From assembly GCA_937949945.1 (NCBI GenBank), contig CALFEQ010000137.1, positions 1 to 64,000 on the forward strand: a stretch of DNA of 64,000 nucleotides, given 5' to 3'. The position numbers and the translations under genes are program-made. This DNA comes from an uncultured Myxococcales bacterium. GTDB taxonomy: Bacteria > Myxococcota_A > Polyangia > Polyangiales > Polyangiaceae. Below are positions 50,720-59,008 of the stretch, piece after piece (within the stretch, counting starts at the first letter, position 1; each line of letters opens with the position of its first letter). The notes beneath the pieces are model-generated. The model saw only the letters and a list, made by a program, of their open reading frames with translations. It was not told where the DNA came from and did not search any database.

Positions 50720-50837
50720 CGGAGCCCCAACGCTTCGAAGTGGTATCCGCGGGCCGGCGGCCCGCAGGGTTCAAGAGCTGACCATCGTCCGTGACGCGGT
50801 ACCCCTTCTTGAAGGCTTCCTCGACCAACGGTGTCAA
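50706..50837 (-). CDS. Small protein, 43 aa, probable TTG start
   Basis: A TTG at 50837 is preceded by a near-perfect GGAGG at the right spacing, giving TPLVEEAFKKGYRVTDDGQL then LNPAGRRPADTTSKRWGSD and an end overlapping ThyX by 14 bases. A GTG at 50909 would add 24 residues, with GGGGA upstream. The GYRVTDDGQLLNPAGR segment resembles short DNA-interacting modules in HNH-associated proteins but no family can be assigned. The 145 bases between here and the stop of the next gene upstream (50838-50982) hold a small CCCGC/GCGGG hairpin and no other gene I support. Confidence 0.4.
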   Translation of the reverse strand: MTPLVEEAFKKGYRVTDDGQLLNPAGRRPADTTSKRWGSDVQH

Positions 50838-50982
50838 GTTGAACCTCCAGACAAGAGGAACGACAGAACACCATCGTCTGGTGCTCGTCAACGAGTTGTT
50901 CTTCTGCACCGGTTTTCCCCAGGATGTGGAGAACTAGGGCCGGTGAAGTGGCGAAGCGCTTATCCCGCAATCGCGGGAAGTT

Positions 50983-51393
50983 TCACGCACCTAGTTCGAC
51001 CACAACGAAGCAAAGGAACTCCGGCAAGAGCTTCGACGGTGAGAGCCCCGAGATGGTCATCGTGAAGACGTCGTCGTCCTGCACCTCGATCTCGTCGGTC
51101 CCGATCTCGATGATCTGGTTGGCCGCCCAGTTGCCCTGCGTCCACGACTTCATCGTCGAGGAGATGCCCATGCGCACACGCTTCACCGTGAACGAGATGC
51201 CGCTGTCCGAGGACGTGCTCGACCCGACAACGACGCAGAAGCGCTTCGTCTTGCCCTTGCCCGGGACGACAAAGAAGGGCGCGTCGGTCGGCGGGACCGG
51301 CGAGACGGGCGCGCCAGGAGGAAAGTCGGCAGGGCGGCGGTAGTAGGCGACGGGCTTCGAGGAGGCCTTGCCCATCTCGTCGCCCTTCTTCAT
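50983..51393 (-). CDS. Hypothetical beta-rich protein, 136 aa
   Basis: Starts MKKGDEMGKASSKPVAYYRR; a GTG at 51408 and an ATG at 51372 are alternatives. After a Pro-rich N-terminus the residues alternate in a beta-sandwich style (TKRFCVVVGSSTSSDSGISF, DEIEVQDDDVFTMTISGL). It lies directly downstream of the coiled-coil membrane protein, at the end of the leftward structural operon. Function unknown. Confidence 0.5.
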   Translation of the reverse strand: MKKGDEMGKASSKPVAYYRRPADFPPGAPVSPVPPTDAPFFVVPGKGKTKRFCVVVGSSTSSDSGISFTVKRVRMGISSTMKSWTQGNWAANQIIEIGTDEIEVQDDDVFTMTISGLSPSKLLPEFLCFVVVELGA

Positions 51394-51397
51394 CGCA

Positions 51398-51724
51398 TCA
51401 GCCACCACCGCGGACGTCCTTCCCGACGTTCTTCAGATAGTCGGTGAGCTCCTCGTTGTCCTCGAGGAGCCTCTCCGAGTTGCGGTCGAGGTCCTTCACC
51501 AGGTCCTCGTTCTCCTTCTCGGCCTTCTTCTTCGCGGCGTCGACGACCTCATCCCGCTTGTCGATGGCGGCCTGCTCGTCCTTCTTCGCCTTGTTCTCGG
51601 CCTTCTGCTCGACTTCGGTCTTCCCCTGCTGCTGGGCCACCGCCTTCTTCTGCTTCGTGATGATGGTCCATCCCATCCCCAGCGCGCCGAGGAGGGTGAG
51701 GACGAGCCACATGAGAAGGTCCAT
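51398..51724 (-). CDS. Anchor plus coiled coil protein, spanin-like, 108 aa
   Basis: An N-terminal membrane segment (LLMWLVLTLLGALGMGWTII) is followed by a long, highly charged coiled coil (KTEVEQKAENKAKKDEQAAI, DKRDEVVDAAKKKAEKENED) reaching the C-terminus. This is the shape of inner-membrane spanins (Rz-like). It follows a multi-span membrane protein in transcription order, which fits a lysis cassette. No outer-membrane lipoprotein partner is seen. Confidence 0.5.
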   Translation of the reverse strand: MDLLMWLVLTLLGALGMGWTIITKQKKAVAQQQGKTEVEQKAENKAKKDEQAAIDKRDEVVDAAKKKAEKENEDLVKDLDRNSERLLEDNEELTDYLKNVGKDVRGGG

Positions 51725-51736
51725 GGCTCAGCGCCC

Positions 51737-52114
51737 TTAGTGCGAGGGTGGAGCGTCGCTGTCGCCGAGTCCCTTCTCGACGCGCACGCCGAACCACTTC
51801 TGCACAGCCGCCTTGAAGACCATGTACGCGAAGCTCGAGATACCGCCGGCGAAGCAGCCGTAGATGACGCGCGTGCCCCACGTCGGCAGCGTGTCGAGGA
51901 ACGGGTACTTGTACATGAAGGCGGCGGCGACCCCACCGAAGAGGGGAGGCATCACGCGGAGGATCTTGCGCCAGGCCGTCTTCTTCGACTTCTGGAGCTC
52001 CGGGAACCTCACCTCGAGGACGTAGCGGAAGCAGAGCACGAGGAAGTAGATGCCGATGCAGAAGGCCACCATCGGCAGCAGGACGGAGGGCAGGGTGGTG
52101 AGATCGATGATCAT
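51737..52114 (-). CDS. Three-span membrane protein, possible holin
   Basis: The 125-residue protein (MIIDLTTLPSVLLPMVAFCI) has three hydrophobic segments (residues about 8-32, 57-75 and 86-108) separated by short charged loops, and a charged C-terminus. Size and topology fit a holin, and the spanin-like gene follows. An in-frame GTG at 52129 would add five residues. No endolysin gene is identified in the window, so the lysis assignment rests on topology and neighbours. Confidence 0.5.
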   Translation of the reverse strand: MIIDLTTLPSVLLPMVAFCIGIYFLVLCFRYVLEVRFPELQKSKKTAWRKILRVMPPLFGGVAAAFMYKYPFLDTLPTWGTRVIYGCFAGGISSFAYMVFKAAVQKWFGVRVEKGLGDSDAPPSH

Positions 52115-52159
52115 GGTTGCACCGTACACCCACGCCCTGCTGGGTAGGAAGAAGCGGGG

Positions 52160-52585
52160 CTACAAGACGATCGCGGAGAGCTCGAGGCCCGTGGCGAGCT
52201 TCTCCGCCGGCTCCTGGCCGAGCATCGCGCGCATCATCTGGACGCTCATGGAGATCATCCCGCCGAAGAACCGCCGCGGAATGTGCTGAAGATAGGCCTT
52301 CTTCGCCGCCGCCCGACTCTTGAAGCCGAGGAAGACCTTGTACTCGTCGAACGAGCCGTCGGGCTTCTTCTGGATGACCCAGTGCGCGTCGTCGGCCTCT
52401 TCTTCGTCGGGCCCGAGAAAGACGTCGATGCCCTCGCCGTCACCGCCATTCGTCTTCGGGATGAAGCCGTAGTCGTAGAGGTACGTGCGCTCCCACGGCT
52501 TGCCGTCCGGGCCGACGCCCTTCTGGACGAAGCCTTTCGGGCGCTCGATGCGAACCTTCATCCCCTCGAACGTGACCGTCTTCAT
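52160..52585 (-). CDS. InPase-like (inorganic pyrophosphatase-type) domain protein
   Basis: The 141-residue product contains PDGKPWERTYLYDYGFIPKT then GDGEGIDVFLGPDEE and KKPDGSFDEYKVFLGF, the recurrent pattern of the InPase-like domain seen at the end of phage and plasmid polyproteins. Here it is a free-standing protein. It resembles family A-type pyrophosphatase folds, and activity is uncertain. Its start overlaps the stop of the glycine-rich gene (ATGA). It might cleave pyrophosphate released in DNA synthesis or modify a product; inference only. Confidence 0.6.
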   Translation of the reverse strand: MKTVTFEGMKVRIERPKGFVQKGVGPDGKPWERTYLYDYGFIPKTNGGDGEGIDVFLGPDEEEADDAHWVIQKKPDGSFDEYKVFLGFKSRAAAKKAYLQHIPRRFFGGMISMSVQMMRAMLGQEPAEKLATGLELSAIVL

Positions 52586-53475
52586 GGGCTTGAGATGTAG
52601 CTGATGACGAGCTTACCACTTCCCCCCGAACCGCCGTCGCCGCCCTTCGCGCCCTGATATCCCGCCGCGCCGCCTCCGCCTCCGCCGGCGCCCGTGTTGT
52701 TGCTCGTGACGCCGTCGGAGGCGTGGCCACCGTCGCCGCCCGAGGCGCCGGAGGCGCCGCCGTGGCCGCCCGAGCCGCCGATGCCTCCCGGTCCGTTGCC
52801 TCCCCCGCCGCCTCCCCCTCCGCCCTGGCCGGTGCCGTCGGCGCCGTTCGAGCCGCCGGTGGAGATGGTCTTCGAGACGCCGTCGTAGGCGCCTCGCTGG
52901 ATGAAGCCGCGCTGGCCGGGCCAGGCGGTGGCGGGCGTTCCGGCCTTTGAACACCCCCAGCCGCCGCCGCCGGGAGAGATCACGCCGACTCCGTCGGCGT
53001 CGCCATACTGCACGACGGGGTCGGTGACCCCGTCGTCCACGTCGGCGCGGACGATGCCGCCGCCGAGCGGGTTGACGTCGGTGTCCGAAGTCATCGCGCG
53101 CCCGCCGCGCGCGCCAGCGAAGCGCAGATAGAGCGACCCGCCGTCGGTGAAGACCGTGTCGCCCCCGTCGGCGCCGTGGGTGCCGTAGCCGGCGTTGCCC
53201 GTCCCGCCCAGCCCCGCGCCCGAGCCGCCGGCGCCGATCGTGATGGTGTACGTCACGCCCGGCACGACATCGATCTCGATGGGCTCGCGAGGCGCGCGCG
53301 CGCCGCCTCCCCCTCCCCCTCCTCCGGAGGAGAAGGACGTGTTCACGGTCGCGCCGCCGCGTCCGCCGCCGCCCTGCCCCCCGCCGCCGTAACCCCAGAC
53401 CCAGGCCTTGTAGACGCCCGGGGGGCAGGTCCACGTACCGCTGGTGAGGAACGTCTTATGTGTCAGTCTGCCCAT
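52582..53475 (-). CDS. Glycine-rich tail fibre/adhesin protein, 297 aa
   Basis: It starts MGRLTHKTFLTSGTWTCPPG, the beginning typical of phage proteins with a polyglycine domain (FxxSGTWTCPxG then GGGG runs). Repeated Gly runs (8-9 residues), interrupted by short polar motifs, suggest a polyglycine-helix sandwich like that of T4-like S16 gp38 adhesins. It is one of four glycine-rich genes (with 53483, 54362 and 56374). Receptor binding or fibre-tip function is likely, based on the composition. Confidence 0.65.
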   Translation of the reverse strand: MGRLTHKTFLTSGTWTCPPGVYKAWVWGYGGGGQGGGGRGGATVNTSFSSGGGGGGGGARAPREPIEIDVVPGVTYTITIGAGGSGAGLGGTGNAGYGTHGADGGDTVFTDGGSLYLRFAGARGGRAMTSDTDVNPLGGGIVRADVDDGVTDPVVQYGDADGVGVISPGGGGWGCSKAGTPATAWPGQRGFIQRGAYDGVSKTISTGGSNGADGTGQGGGGGGGGGNGPGGIGGSGGHGGASGASGGDGGHASDGVTSNNTGAGGGGGGAAGYQGAKGGDGGSGGSGKLVISYISSP

Positions 53476-53482
53476 GGGCTAC

Positions 53483-54358
53483 TTACTCCTGCCACGTCAA
53501 GATCACGAAGCCCGCGCCTCCCGCGCCCCCAGTCCCGCCGATGCCGCCCCCACTGGCGCCCTGGCCTCCGCCTCCCCCGCCGCCTCCCCCTCCGCCGTAC
53601 TGCCCGGCGGTGCCGTTGCCGCCCGCGCCGCCCACGCCCGCGCCCCCGCCGTCGCCCCCGGCGCCTCCCGCGGCGACGAGGGTCACGTTGCTGATCCCAG
53701 GAACGGGGTGCCCCGGAGCGCCGCCTCCCCCGCCGACGCCGCCGAGGTAGAAACCCACCGTCCCGCCGTTCGCGCCCTTCGCGGAGGACACGCGCGCAGA
53801 GCTGTCCGACAGGTTTGTGTACCCCCGACGGCTGATGCTGACGAGGCGCCCCGAGCCGCCGTCGCCGCCCGACGGACCGCCGACGTCGTCGGCGCCGCCG
53901 TGGTTCGCCCAGGAGACGCCGACGCCGCCTGCGGCCGTGTCGTCCATCTGCGCGGACGAGCCGCCGTAAGAGTACGTGTTGATCGACGACGCTGGGTAGC
54001 CCCCTCCGCCCCCGGGGAGGGTGGCGAGCGTGCCCGAGACGGAGCCGACGATCGTGGTGTCGTTCCCGTTCGAACCCTTGGTGTCCGCCACGCCGCCCGC
54101 GCCGCCGGTGCCGACGGTGATCGTGATCGTCTCGCCGGGGACGACCGTGAGCACGAACGAGCAGAGCCGCGCGCAGCCTCCGCCCCCTCCGCCGGCCGCG
54201 CGCGTCGGGGCCTGCGCCGTTGAGCCCGAACGCCCTCCCGAGCCACCCCCGCCGCCTCCGCAGCCCCGGACCTGAAACCGCTTCACGCCCGGAGGGGCGA
54301 CGAAGACGTAGGGGTTGGCCGTGACGCCAGGGGCGATGAACAGTCGAGCGATCGCCAT
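53483..54358 (-). CDS. Glycine-rich fibre protein, paralogue 2, 291 aa
   Basis: Starts MAIARLFIAPGVTANPYVFV and shares with its neighbours a beta-rich N-terminal domain containing a GCGGGGGG segment (RFQVRGCGGGGGGSGG), a TITVGTGGAGG turn and a C-terminal FVILTWQE-type strand. The interior is about one third Gly, with long runs of eight or more. It has the same Gly-sandwich architecture as the upstream and downstream genes but diverges in sequence, indicating old duplication. Function as for the family. Confidence 0.65.
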   Translation of the reverse strand: MAIARLFIAPGVTANPYVFVAPPGVKRFQVRGCGGGGGGSGGRSGSTAQAPTRAAGGGGGGCARLCSFVLTVVPGETITITVGTGGAGGVADTKGSNGNDTTIVGSVSGTLATLPGGGGGYPASSINTYSYGGSSAQMDDTAAGGVGVSWANHGGADDVGGPSGGDGGSGRLVSISRRGYTNLSDSSARVSSAKGANGGTVGFYLGGVGGGGGAPGHPVPGISNVTLVAAGGAGGDGGGAGVGGAGGNGTAGQYGGGGGGGGGGGQGASGGGIGGTGGAGGAGFVILTWQE

Positions 54359-54361
54359 GGG

Positions 54362-55207
54362 TTACTCCCACCACCAGATCGCGACGCGACCGGGCGCGCC
54401 GGCGCCGCCTGTGCCCCCCGCACCCCCGCCACCCCCGCCGTTGCCTCCCGCTCCGCCTCCGCCGCCACCGGAGCCGTAGCCCGTGCCCGGCTGCCCGTTG
54501 CCGCCGTCGCCGCCGATGCCGTTGAAGCCACCGGAGTCGCCCCCCGCGCCGCCGGCGCCGCCATTGCTCCCCGGCGAGCTCCCTCCCGCGCCCCCGCCGC
54601 CCGGGCCGCCACCGCTGACGAGTCCCACCACCGGGATGCTCGGAAGCGCGCCCGCGGCGCCGCGCGCGCCCGCGCCTCCGTAGTAGCCCGGCCACCCCGC
54701 GGCCGCTGCCGCGTCGGTGCCAGAGCCGCCCTTGCCCGGCATCTGGTGGTGGCCGTTGTGGGTGTTGTTGTGCGTCTGCGAAGCGTCGGTGCCATCGCGC
54801 GTAGGAATGCCGCCGAACGACATGAGGCCCGAGCCCGGGCTCGCGGTCCCGGGGGCTGCGCCCACCCAGCACACCAGTTGGTCGGGCACACTGCCGGGGG
54901 CCGTCGAGATGAAGGAGTCCGCCCCCGACTGCCCCGTCGATGAGGCAGCCCCGCCGAGGCCGCCGGCGCCGACGGTCACGTAGTACGTCGCGCCCGGCGT
55001 GACCTCGAGCGGGACCGTGTGCTCGATCGAAGCGCCCCCTCCGGCGCCCCCGACAGGGTTCGTGTGAACGTTCCCAGGGTGCCCGCCTCCCCCGCCGCCT
55101 CCCCCACCGCAACCACGCGCGAAGACCGCCTTGATGCCCGCCGGGATCGTGATCGCGTACGTGCCCGGGGTCGTGAACTCGAGGTAGACCATATGCGGCG
55201 AGGACAT
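54362..55207 (-). CDS. Glycine-rich fibre protein, paralogue 3, 281 aa
   Basis: Starts MSSPHMVYLEFTTPGTYAIT. The frame TIPAGIKAVFARGCGGGGG matches the core of the other glycine-rich paralogues, followed by the VTPGATYYVTVGAGGLGG turn and a VAIWWWE end. The central third contains an unusual His/Asn/Thr-rich stretch (SQTHNNTHNGHHQMPGKGGS), which may be a variable loop. The gene is separated by only a few bases from both neighbours. Confidence 0.65.
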   Translation of the reverse strand: MSSPHMVYLEFTTPGTYAITIPAGIKAVFARGCGGGGGGGGGHPGNVHTNPVGGAGGGASIEHTVPLEVTPGATYYVTVGAGGLGGAASSTGQSGADSFISTAPGSVPDQLVCWVGAAPGTASPGSGLMSFGGIPTRDGTDASQTHNNTHNGHHQMPGKGGSGTDAAAAAGWPGYYGGAGARGAAGALPSIPVVGLVSGGGPGGGGAGGSSPGSNGGAGGAGGDSGGFNGIGGDGGNGQPGTGYGSGGGGGGAGGNGGGGGGAGGTGGAGAPGRVAIWWWE

Positions 55208-55215
55208 GTTTCACC

Positions 55216-56370
55216 TCACCCGATGAACCAGTCGGTGCCGTCGCAGAAGATCCGGAACGCACCGAAGTCGGCGTAGAAGGTACGGCTGCCCGCGACGTTC
55301 TCGATCTTCGCGCCGCCGCTAGGCACGAGGGTGATCGGGTTCGCGTTCCACGTTCCCTTCGGGTCCTTGAACCAGTACTCCCTCCCGTGCGTTGCCGCCG
55401 GGAGGTTGAACGTGATCGGCCCGCCGCTGGTGTCCGCGACGATCTGGCGCTGCGTCGTGAGAGTGACCGGAGAAGACGCATTCGTGTACGTCTGCACGAA
55501 GCGCCCAGCAGGACCCAGATCGAGGTAGTTGTTGATCTGGTCGAGCTGGGCTTGAACCGAAGTGCCGGACGCCCCAAAGAGGAAGGTCTTCGTGTGGGCC
55601 GCGGCGCCGATGCGCCCCGCGCCCGCGGTGGCCGCGAGGTCGGCGACGATCTCATCGAGCGCTGCGGCGACATTCGTAGCCGCGACGTTGGTGGTGTCTG
55701 CCCAACTCCCCGAGCCGGAGTAGCCGATGAGCGAAGCGCCCGACGACGCCAAGAGCTCCGCAGGTACTTCTTCCGCACTTCCGAGACGGATGGAGGTGAG
55801 GGCGTCGACGGGAAGCGTGGCGAGGTTGCCGTGCGTCGCGAAGTAAACGCGGTACGCGATGCCTGCGGGGATGGCCGGAGAGACCGTAAGCGTGACGTTG
55901 CCCGCGGAGAAGCCACTGCCGACGGTGTCGCTGATCGCGGTCACCTTGCACTCGACGCCGCTGTTGACAATCTCGTTGTCGTTCTGGTCGGTGATCTGAA
56001 CGAAGGTGCCGATGCCCTCCACCGTGTTCGGCGTCCCCGGCTTGCCGATGAAGATGCCCGGGCCCGTGAGGACGATCTGAGAGACCGGCGCGCCGGCGGC
56101 GGGGAAGTCCTGAATCTTCGGGACCGCAAGATCGCGATGAAGAAGATCATCCAGCGTGTCGGTGTTCTCCGCGAGTGCCTTCGCCGCGCGGTTCCACGCG
56201 GCGGCCGTGGCCTGCTCACCCGCCCCGAAGAAGTAGCTCCCCGCGTTCGGCCCTGCGCCAAGAGCTCCGTCGGCAGGAGCGGGTGTGCCGCTCGTGGCAT
56301 TGTTGATGTAGTCGTAGCCGGGCGGGAGCCCGCCGGTGTAGCTCGGAACGGCAAAACGATGAAAGGCCAT
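55216..56370 (-). CDS. Tail fibre-like protein A, 384 aa
   Basis: It starts MAFHRFAVPSYTGGLPPGYD, nearly identical to the N-terminus of the gene at 57275. The domain up to about residue 90 contains AKALAENTDTLDDLLHRDLA. The following VLTGPGIFIGKPGTPNT and the VTLTTQRQIVAD to CDGTDWFIG end are beta-rich. The C-terminal domain resembles fibre-tip proteins with GTDWFIG/GTDWYID ends. It lies in a block of alternating fibre and glycine-rich genes. Confidence 0.65.
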   Translation of the reverse strand: MAFHRFAVPSYTGGLPPGYDYINNATSGTPAPADGALGAGPNAGSYFFGAGEQATAAAWNRAAKALAENTDTLDDLLHRDLAVPKIQDFPAAGAPVSQIVLTGPGIFIGKPGTPNTVEGIGTFVQITDQNDNEIVNSGVECKVTAISDTVGSGFSAGNVTLTVSPAIPAGIAYRVYFATHGNLATLPVDALTSIRLGSAEEVPAELLASSGASLIGYSGSGSWADTTNVAATNVAAALDEIVADLAATAGAGRIGAAAHTKTFLFGASGTSVQAQLDQINNYLDLGPAGRFVQTYTNASSPVTLTTQRQIVADTSGGPITFNLPAATHGREYWFKDPKGTWNANPITLVPSGGAKIENVAGSRTFYADFGAFRIFCDGTDWFIG

Positions 56371-56375
56371 GGCTC
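56301..56375. repeat. Direct repeat copy 1 (fibre gene start)
   Basis: This 75-base segment, covering the start of the 384-aa fibre gene and its upstream junction, matches 58279-58353 with few mismatches. It includes the shared ACGATGAAAGGCCATGGCTC. It is the nucleotide trace of a duplicated fibre module. Confidence 0.75.
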
Positions 56376-57264
56376 AGAGCTCCAGAATGATCTCGCAGCA
56401 GCCCATGCCGCCGTTGCCTCCGTCGCCGCCGGCGGTTGTGGTCCCGCCGCCTCCGCCGCCTCCGCCCCCTCCGCCGCCTCCGCCGCCAAAACAACCATCG
56501 CCGCCGGGGAAGCCGAACGACTGCGTTGTCCTGTAGGCTGCTCCGTGGCCGCCTGTTCGGAGGCCCGGGATGTTCACCGGAATACCCGCGTTCTCGTCCC
56601 AGCCACCGTAGGGCCACTCGGACGCGCCGCCGCCGCCTCCTCCCTTTCCTTGCGTCGTCGTAAAGTCGTTGCCTGACCCTTCATGCCCCGCCTGAGAATA
56701 GGCAGTATCAGGAGGACTCTTGAAGGACGTGTACACGGCGAGGTTCGAATCCATGAACGACGACCCTCCCTGCCCCGGGATGGGTGGATAGATCCCCTCA
56801 GGATTAGCAAGGGCCGGGCTTACCATGCCCTTTACGGGCATCCCGCCAAGGGAGGGGCGATTATCCCCCGGGGCCCAACCGATTTGTCCCCCTTGAGCGC
56901 CAGGGGCCGTGATGACCAAGGCGCCATCCGTAAGTGTCGTCGACCCACCCGTTCCACCGTTCGTAGGGGCCGGGCTCCCGCTCGGGTCCTGGCCTAGGCC
57001 GCCCGTTCCCCCTGCGCCGAGTTGGCCAGTCCACACGGTCCCGGGAAGGGTGTCGATGAGAATGTCGAGCAATCTGGCGCCGCCGCCTCCTCCACCACCA
57101 TTACCACCAGCAACAGTAGTGCCGCGCGCGCCACCGCCGCCTCCTCCACCCCCTCCGACCATTCGCGCGCGGAAGCGCGTGCAGCCGGCTGGGATGGTGA
57201 ACGAGAACGCGCCGGCAGTCGTATTGTCGGCGGTGAATCGAAGGACGCGCGTCTTGCCGGCCAT
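56374..57264 (-). CDS. Glycine-rich fibre protein, paralogue 4, 296 aa
   Basis: Starts MAGKTRVLRFTADNTTAGAF. It shares the FTIPAGCTRFRARMVGGGGG core and the LPGTVWTGQLGAGGTGG turn with the other glycine-rich genes. The C-terminal ~60 residues contain a run of about 15 Gly, then TTTAGGDGGNGGMGCCEIIL. It is adjacent to both fibre-like genes, so gene pairs of fibre plus glycine-rich protein occur at 55216/54362 and 57275/56374. Confidence 0.65.
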   Translation of the reverse strand: MAGKTRVLRFTADNTTAGAFSFTIPAGCTRFRARMVGGGGGGGGGARGTTVAGGNGGGGGGGARLLDILIDTLPGTVWTGQLGAGGTGGLGQDPSGSPAPTNGGTGGSTTLTDGALVITAPGAQGGQIGWAPGDNRPSLGGMPVKGMVSPALANPEGIYPPIPGQGGSSFMDSNLAVYTSFKSPPDTAYSQAGHEGSGNDFTTTQGKGGGGGGASEWPYGGWDENAGIPVNIPGLRTGGHGAAYRTTQSFGFPGGDGCFGGGGGGGGGGGGGGGTTTAGGDGGNGGMGCCEIILEL

Positions 57265-57274
57265 GGCTTCTTCC

Positions 57275-58348
57275 TCAGTCGATGTACCAGTCGGTACCGT
57301 CGGTCACGAGAGTCCAATGCCCATAAGGCACATCGAGCACGTACGGAGCAGCGACGCCGCTGATGCGCTCCGTGTTGAACGGCAGGAGCGTCACGTTGTT
57401 CGTCCGAATGTCGGCGTCCGTGGAGAAGAGATGAATGCGCTGCCGGAACATGCTGCCCGGGTCGTCGAGCTGCAGGGTGAACGGGGCGCCGTTCGTCGTC
57501 GTGTCGATGAAGATTGTCGAGTCGTCGGACGAGATGTGGTCGTTCGTGCTGACGCGACGTTGCCGCGTGTTTCGGTTCTGCGCGTGAAGAAGCGTCTGGA
57601 GCTGCTGACGAAGCGTGCCCGCCGAGAGGTCGATGACGCCCGAGGAACCGCCGCCGCTGATGAGGTCGCCCCCGATGAGTGATGTACCGGGGATGACCTG
57701 ACTCGCGAAGTCGGAGAGGACCTGGTTGATCCGCGTCTGCAGCGTCCGCGCGGCGTCGGTGCGGTACGGAAGGAACTCGTCGCCGAGCAAGCTGGCGAGG
57801 TTCGACCTACGCATGTAGTGGACACGGTACGTCAGGCCGTTCGTGAGCGGGGTCGTGAGATTGAGCGTGATGTTGCCCGTGGAGTACCCGGACGCGATCG
57901 CACCGCCCGACACCGAGCTGATGCCGATCGGATTGCCCGCGAGGAACGGCTCCACATCGCCGCCGTCGGTGAGACGGAAGAGACGGTTGATGCCGTCGGA
58001 GGTGCTAGGGTAGCCCCCATTGCCGAGGAAGATGCCGGGGCCCGTGAGGACGATGCTCGTCTGCGCGCCGACTGCGGTGAACTCGAGCATCGCGGGAACC
58101 GCGAGGTCCTTCCGAAGAAGATCGTCGAGGGTGTCGGTGTTCTCCGCAAGCGCCTTGAGCCCGCGATTGATGACCTCGCTCTTCCCGTCCTCGCCGAAGC
58201 CGATGAAGTAGGTGCCGTTGTTCGGCCCGCCGTCGGAGCGTGGACCCGCCGCTGCCGCGGGTGTTCCGCTGACTGCGTTGTTGATGTAGTCGTACCCGCT
58301 GGGGAGCCCGCCGGTGTAGCTCGGAACCGCGAAACGATGAAAGGCCAT
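57275..58348 (-). CDS. Tail fibre-like protein B, 357 aa
   Basis: Its first 26 residues (MAFHRFAVPSYTGGLPSGYD...) match protein A with only one or two substitutions, and ALAENTDTLDDLLRKDLAVP is shared. The middle and C-terminal parts diverge but retain VLTGPGIFLGNGGYPST and VTDGTDWYID. This is a paralogous fibre, probably for a second receptor or a heteromeric fibre. The start is seven bases from the next gene. Confidence 0.65.
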   Translation of the reverse strand: MAFHRFAVPSYTGGLPSGYDYINNAVSGTPAAAAGPRSDGGPNNGTYFIGFGEDGKSEVINRGLKALAENTDTLDDLLRKDLAVPAMLEFTAVGAQTSIVLTGPGIFLGNGGYPSTSDGINRLFRLTDGGDVEPFLAGNPIGISSVSGGAIASGYSTGNITLNLTTPLTNGLTYRVHYMRRSNLASLLGDEFLPYRTDAARTLQTRINQVLSDFASQVIPGTSLIGGDLISGGGSSGVIDLSAGTLRQQLQTLLHAQNRNTRQRRVSTNDHISSDDSTIFIDTTTNGAPFTLQLDDPGSMFRQRIHLFSTDADIRTNNVTLLPFNTERISGVAAPYVLDVPYGHWTLVTDGTDWYID

Positions 58349-58353
58349 GGCTC
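58279..58353. repeat. Direct repeat copy 2 (fibre gene start)
   Basis: Partner of 56301-56375. It covers the start of the 357-aa fibre gene and its upstream junction. Sequence similarity falls away within the coding part beyond the first ~30 codons, so either only the N-terminal anchor was copied or the distal parts have diversified. Confidence 0.75.
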
Positions 58354-58354
58354 C

Positions 58355-58978
58355 TCAGAAGCGAATCGTCCAATTGACTTCGAGCTCGAACGCCGCGGTC
58401 TTCGACAACGTGTCAAATGTGTCGTAGGCGACCATCGTGTTGTTGTAGATGTTCGGGTTCGCGTTGCTCGTGAAGAGCCCGATCTCCGAGAGGGGCACGG
58501 AGAGGAACGGGCCGTAGCTCACCTGCAGTGAGGTGAAGACGCGGCTGAAAGTCGTCTGCGTCGCGACGGGATGGGTCGACGGCGCTTGGATCTGCGCGAG
58601 CCAAACGTCCGACGCCTGGCCGGGGTAGGGGTCTGCCGAACCGGAGATGCGCACCGGGCGCTCGAGCTGCGTGACCGTGGGGTCGTTGTCTGTCTGGGCG
58701 TTCGAGCCTGGGTACGCGACGGAGAACGGCGCGCTGTTCACGACGCCCAGCATCTGCTGGCGGTTGCCACCGATGCCGAGCCCGATGTAGCGGATGCGGT
58801 CGTCGCGCTCCGGCGTCGGGGGCGTGAACGTCGTGTAGTGGATGAGCTGGGCGAGGTACTCACGCCCGAGGTTCAGCCAAATGTTGTGGCCGTCCCGGCG
58901 AGCGACAATCTTCCCTCGCTCGCGGGCGATGAGGGAGAGATTCTGCTTCACCTCGATGGTCTTTTCTGCGATCCGCAT
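58355..58978 (-). CDS. Putative tail/baseplate protein, 207 aa
   Basis: Starts MRIAEKTIEVKQNLSLIARE with GGAG twelve bases upstream. The segment GKIVARRDGHNIWLNLGREY with RIRYIGLGIGGNRQQ has the profile of structural proteins of large myoviruses. The rest is beta-rich with a hydrophobic C-terminus (FELEVNWTIRF). It precedes the fibre genes in the leftward order. No specific family assigned. Confidence 0.6.
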   Translation of the reverse strand: MRIAEKTIEVKQNLSLIARERGKIVARRDGHNIWLNLGREYLAQLIHYTTFTPPTPERDDRIRYIGLGIGGNRQQMLGVVNSAPFSVAYPGSNAQTDNDPTVTQLERPVRISGSADPYPGQASDVWLAQIQAPSTHPVATQTTFSRVFTSLQVSYGPFLSVPLSEIGLFTSNANPNIYNNTMVAYDTFDTLSKTAAFELEVNWTIRF

Positions 58979-59008
58979 CTTCAGGACTCCAGCTCGAGAC
59001 GCAGAATA

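Noticed and set aside
50960..50985. CCCGC-AATC-GCGGG hairpin
   Set aside because: Stem of five pairs with no clear T-tract in either direction; not called as a terminator.
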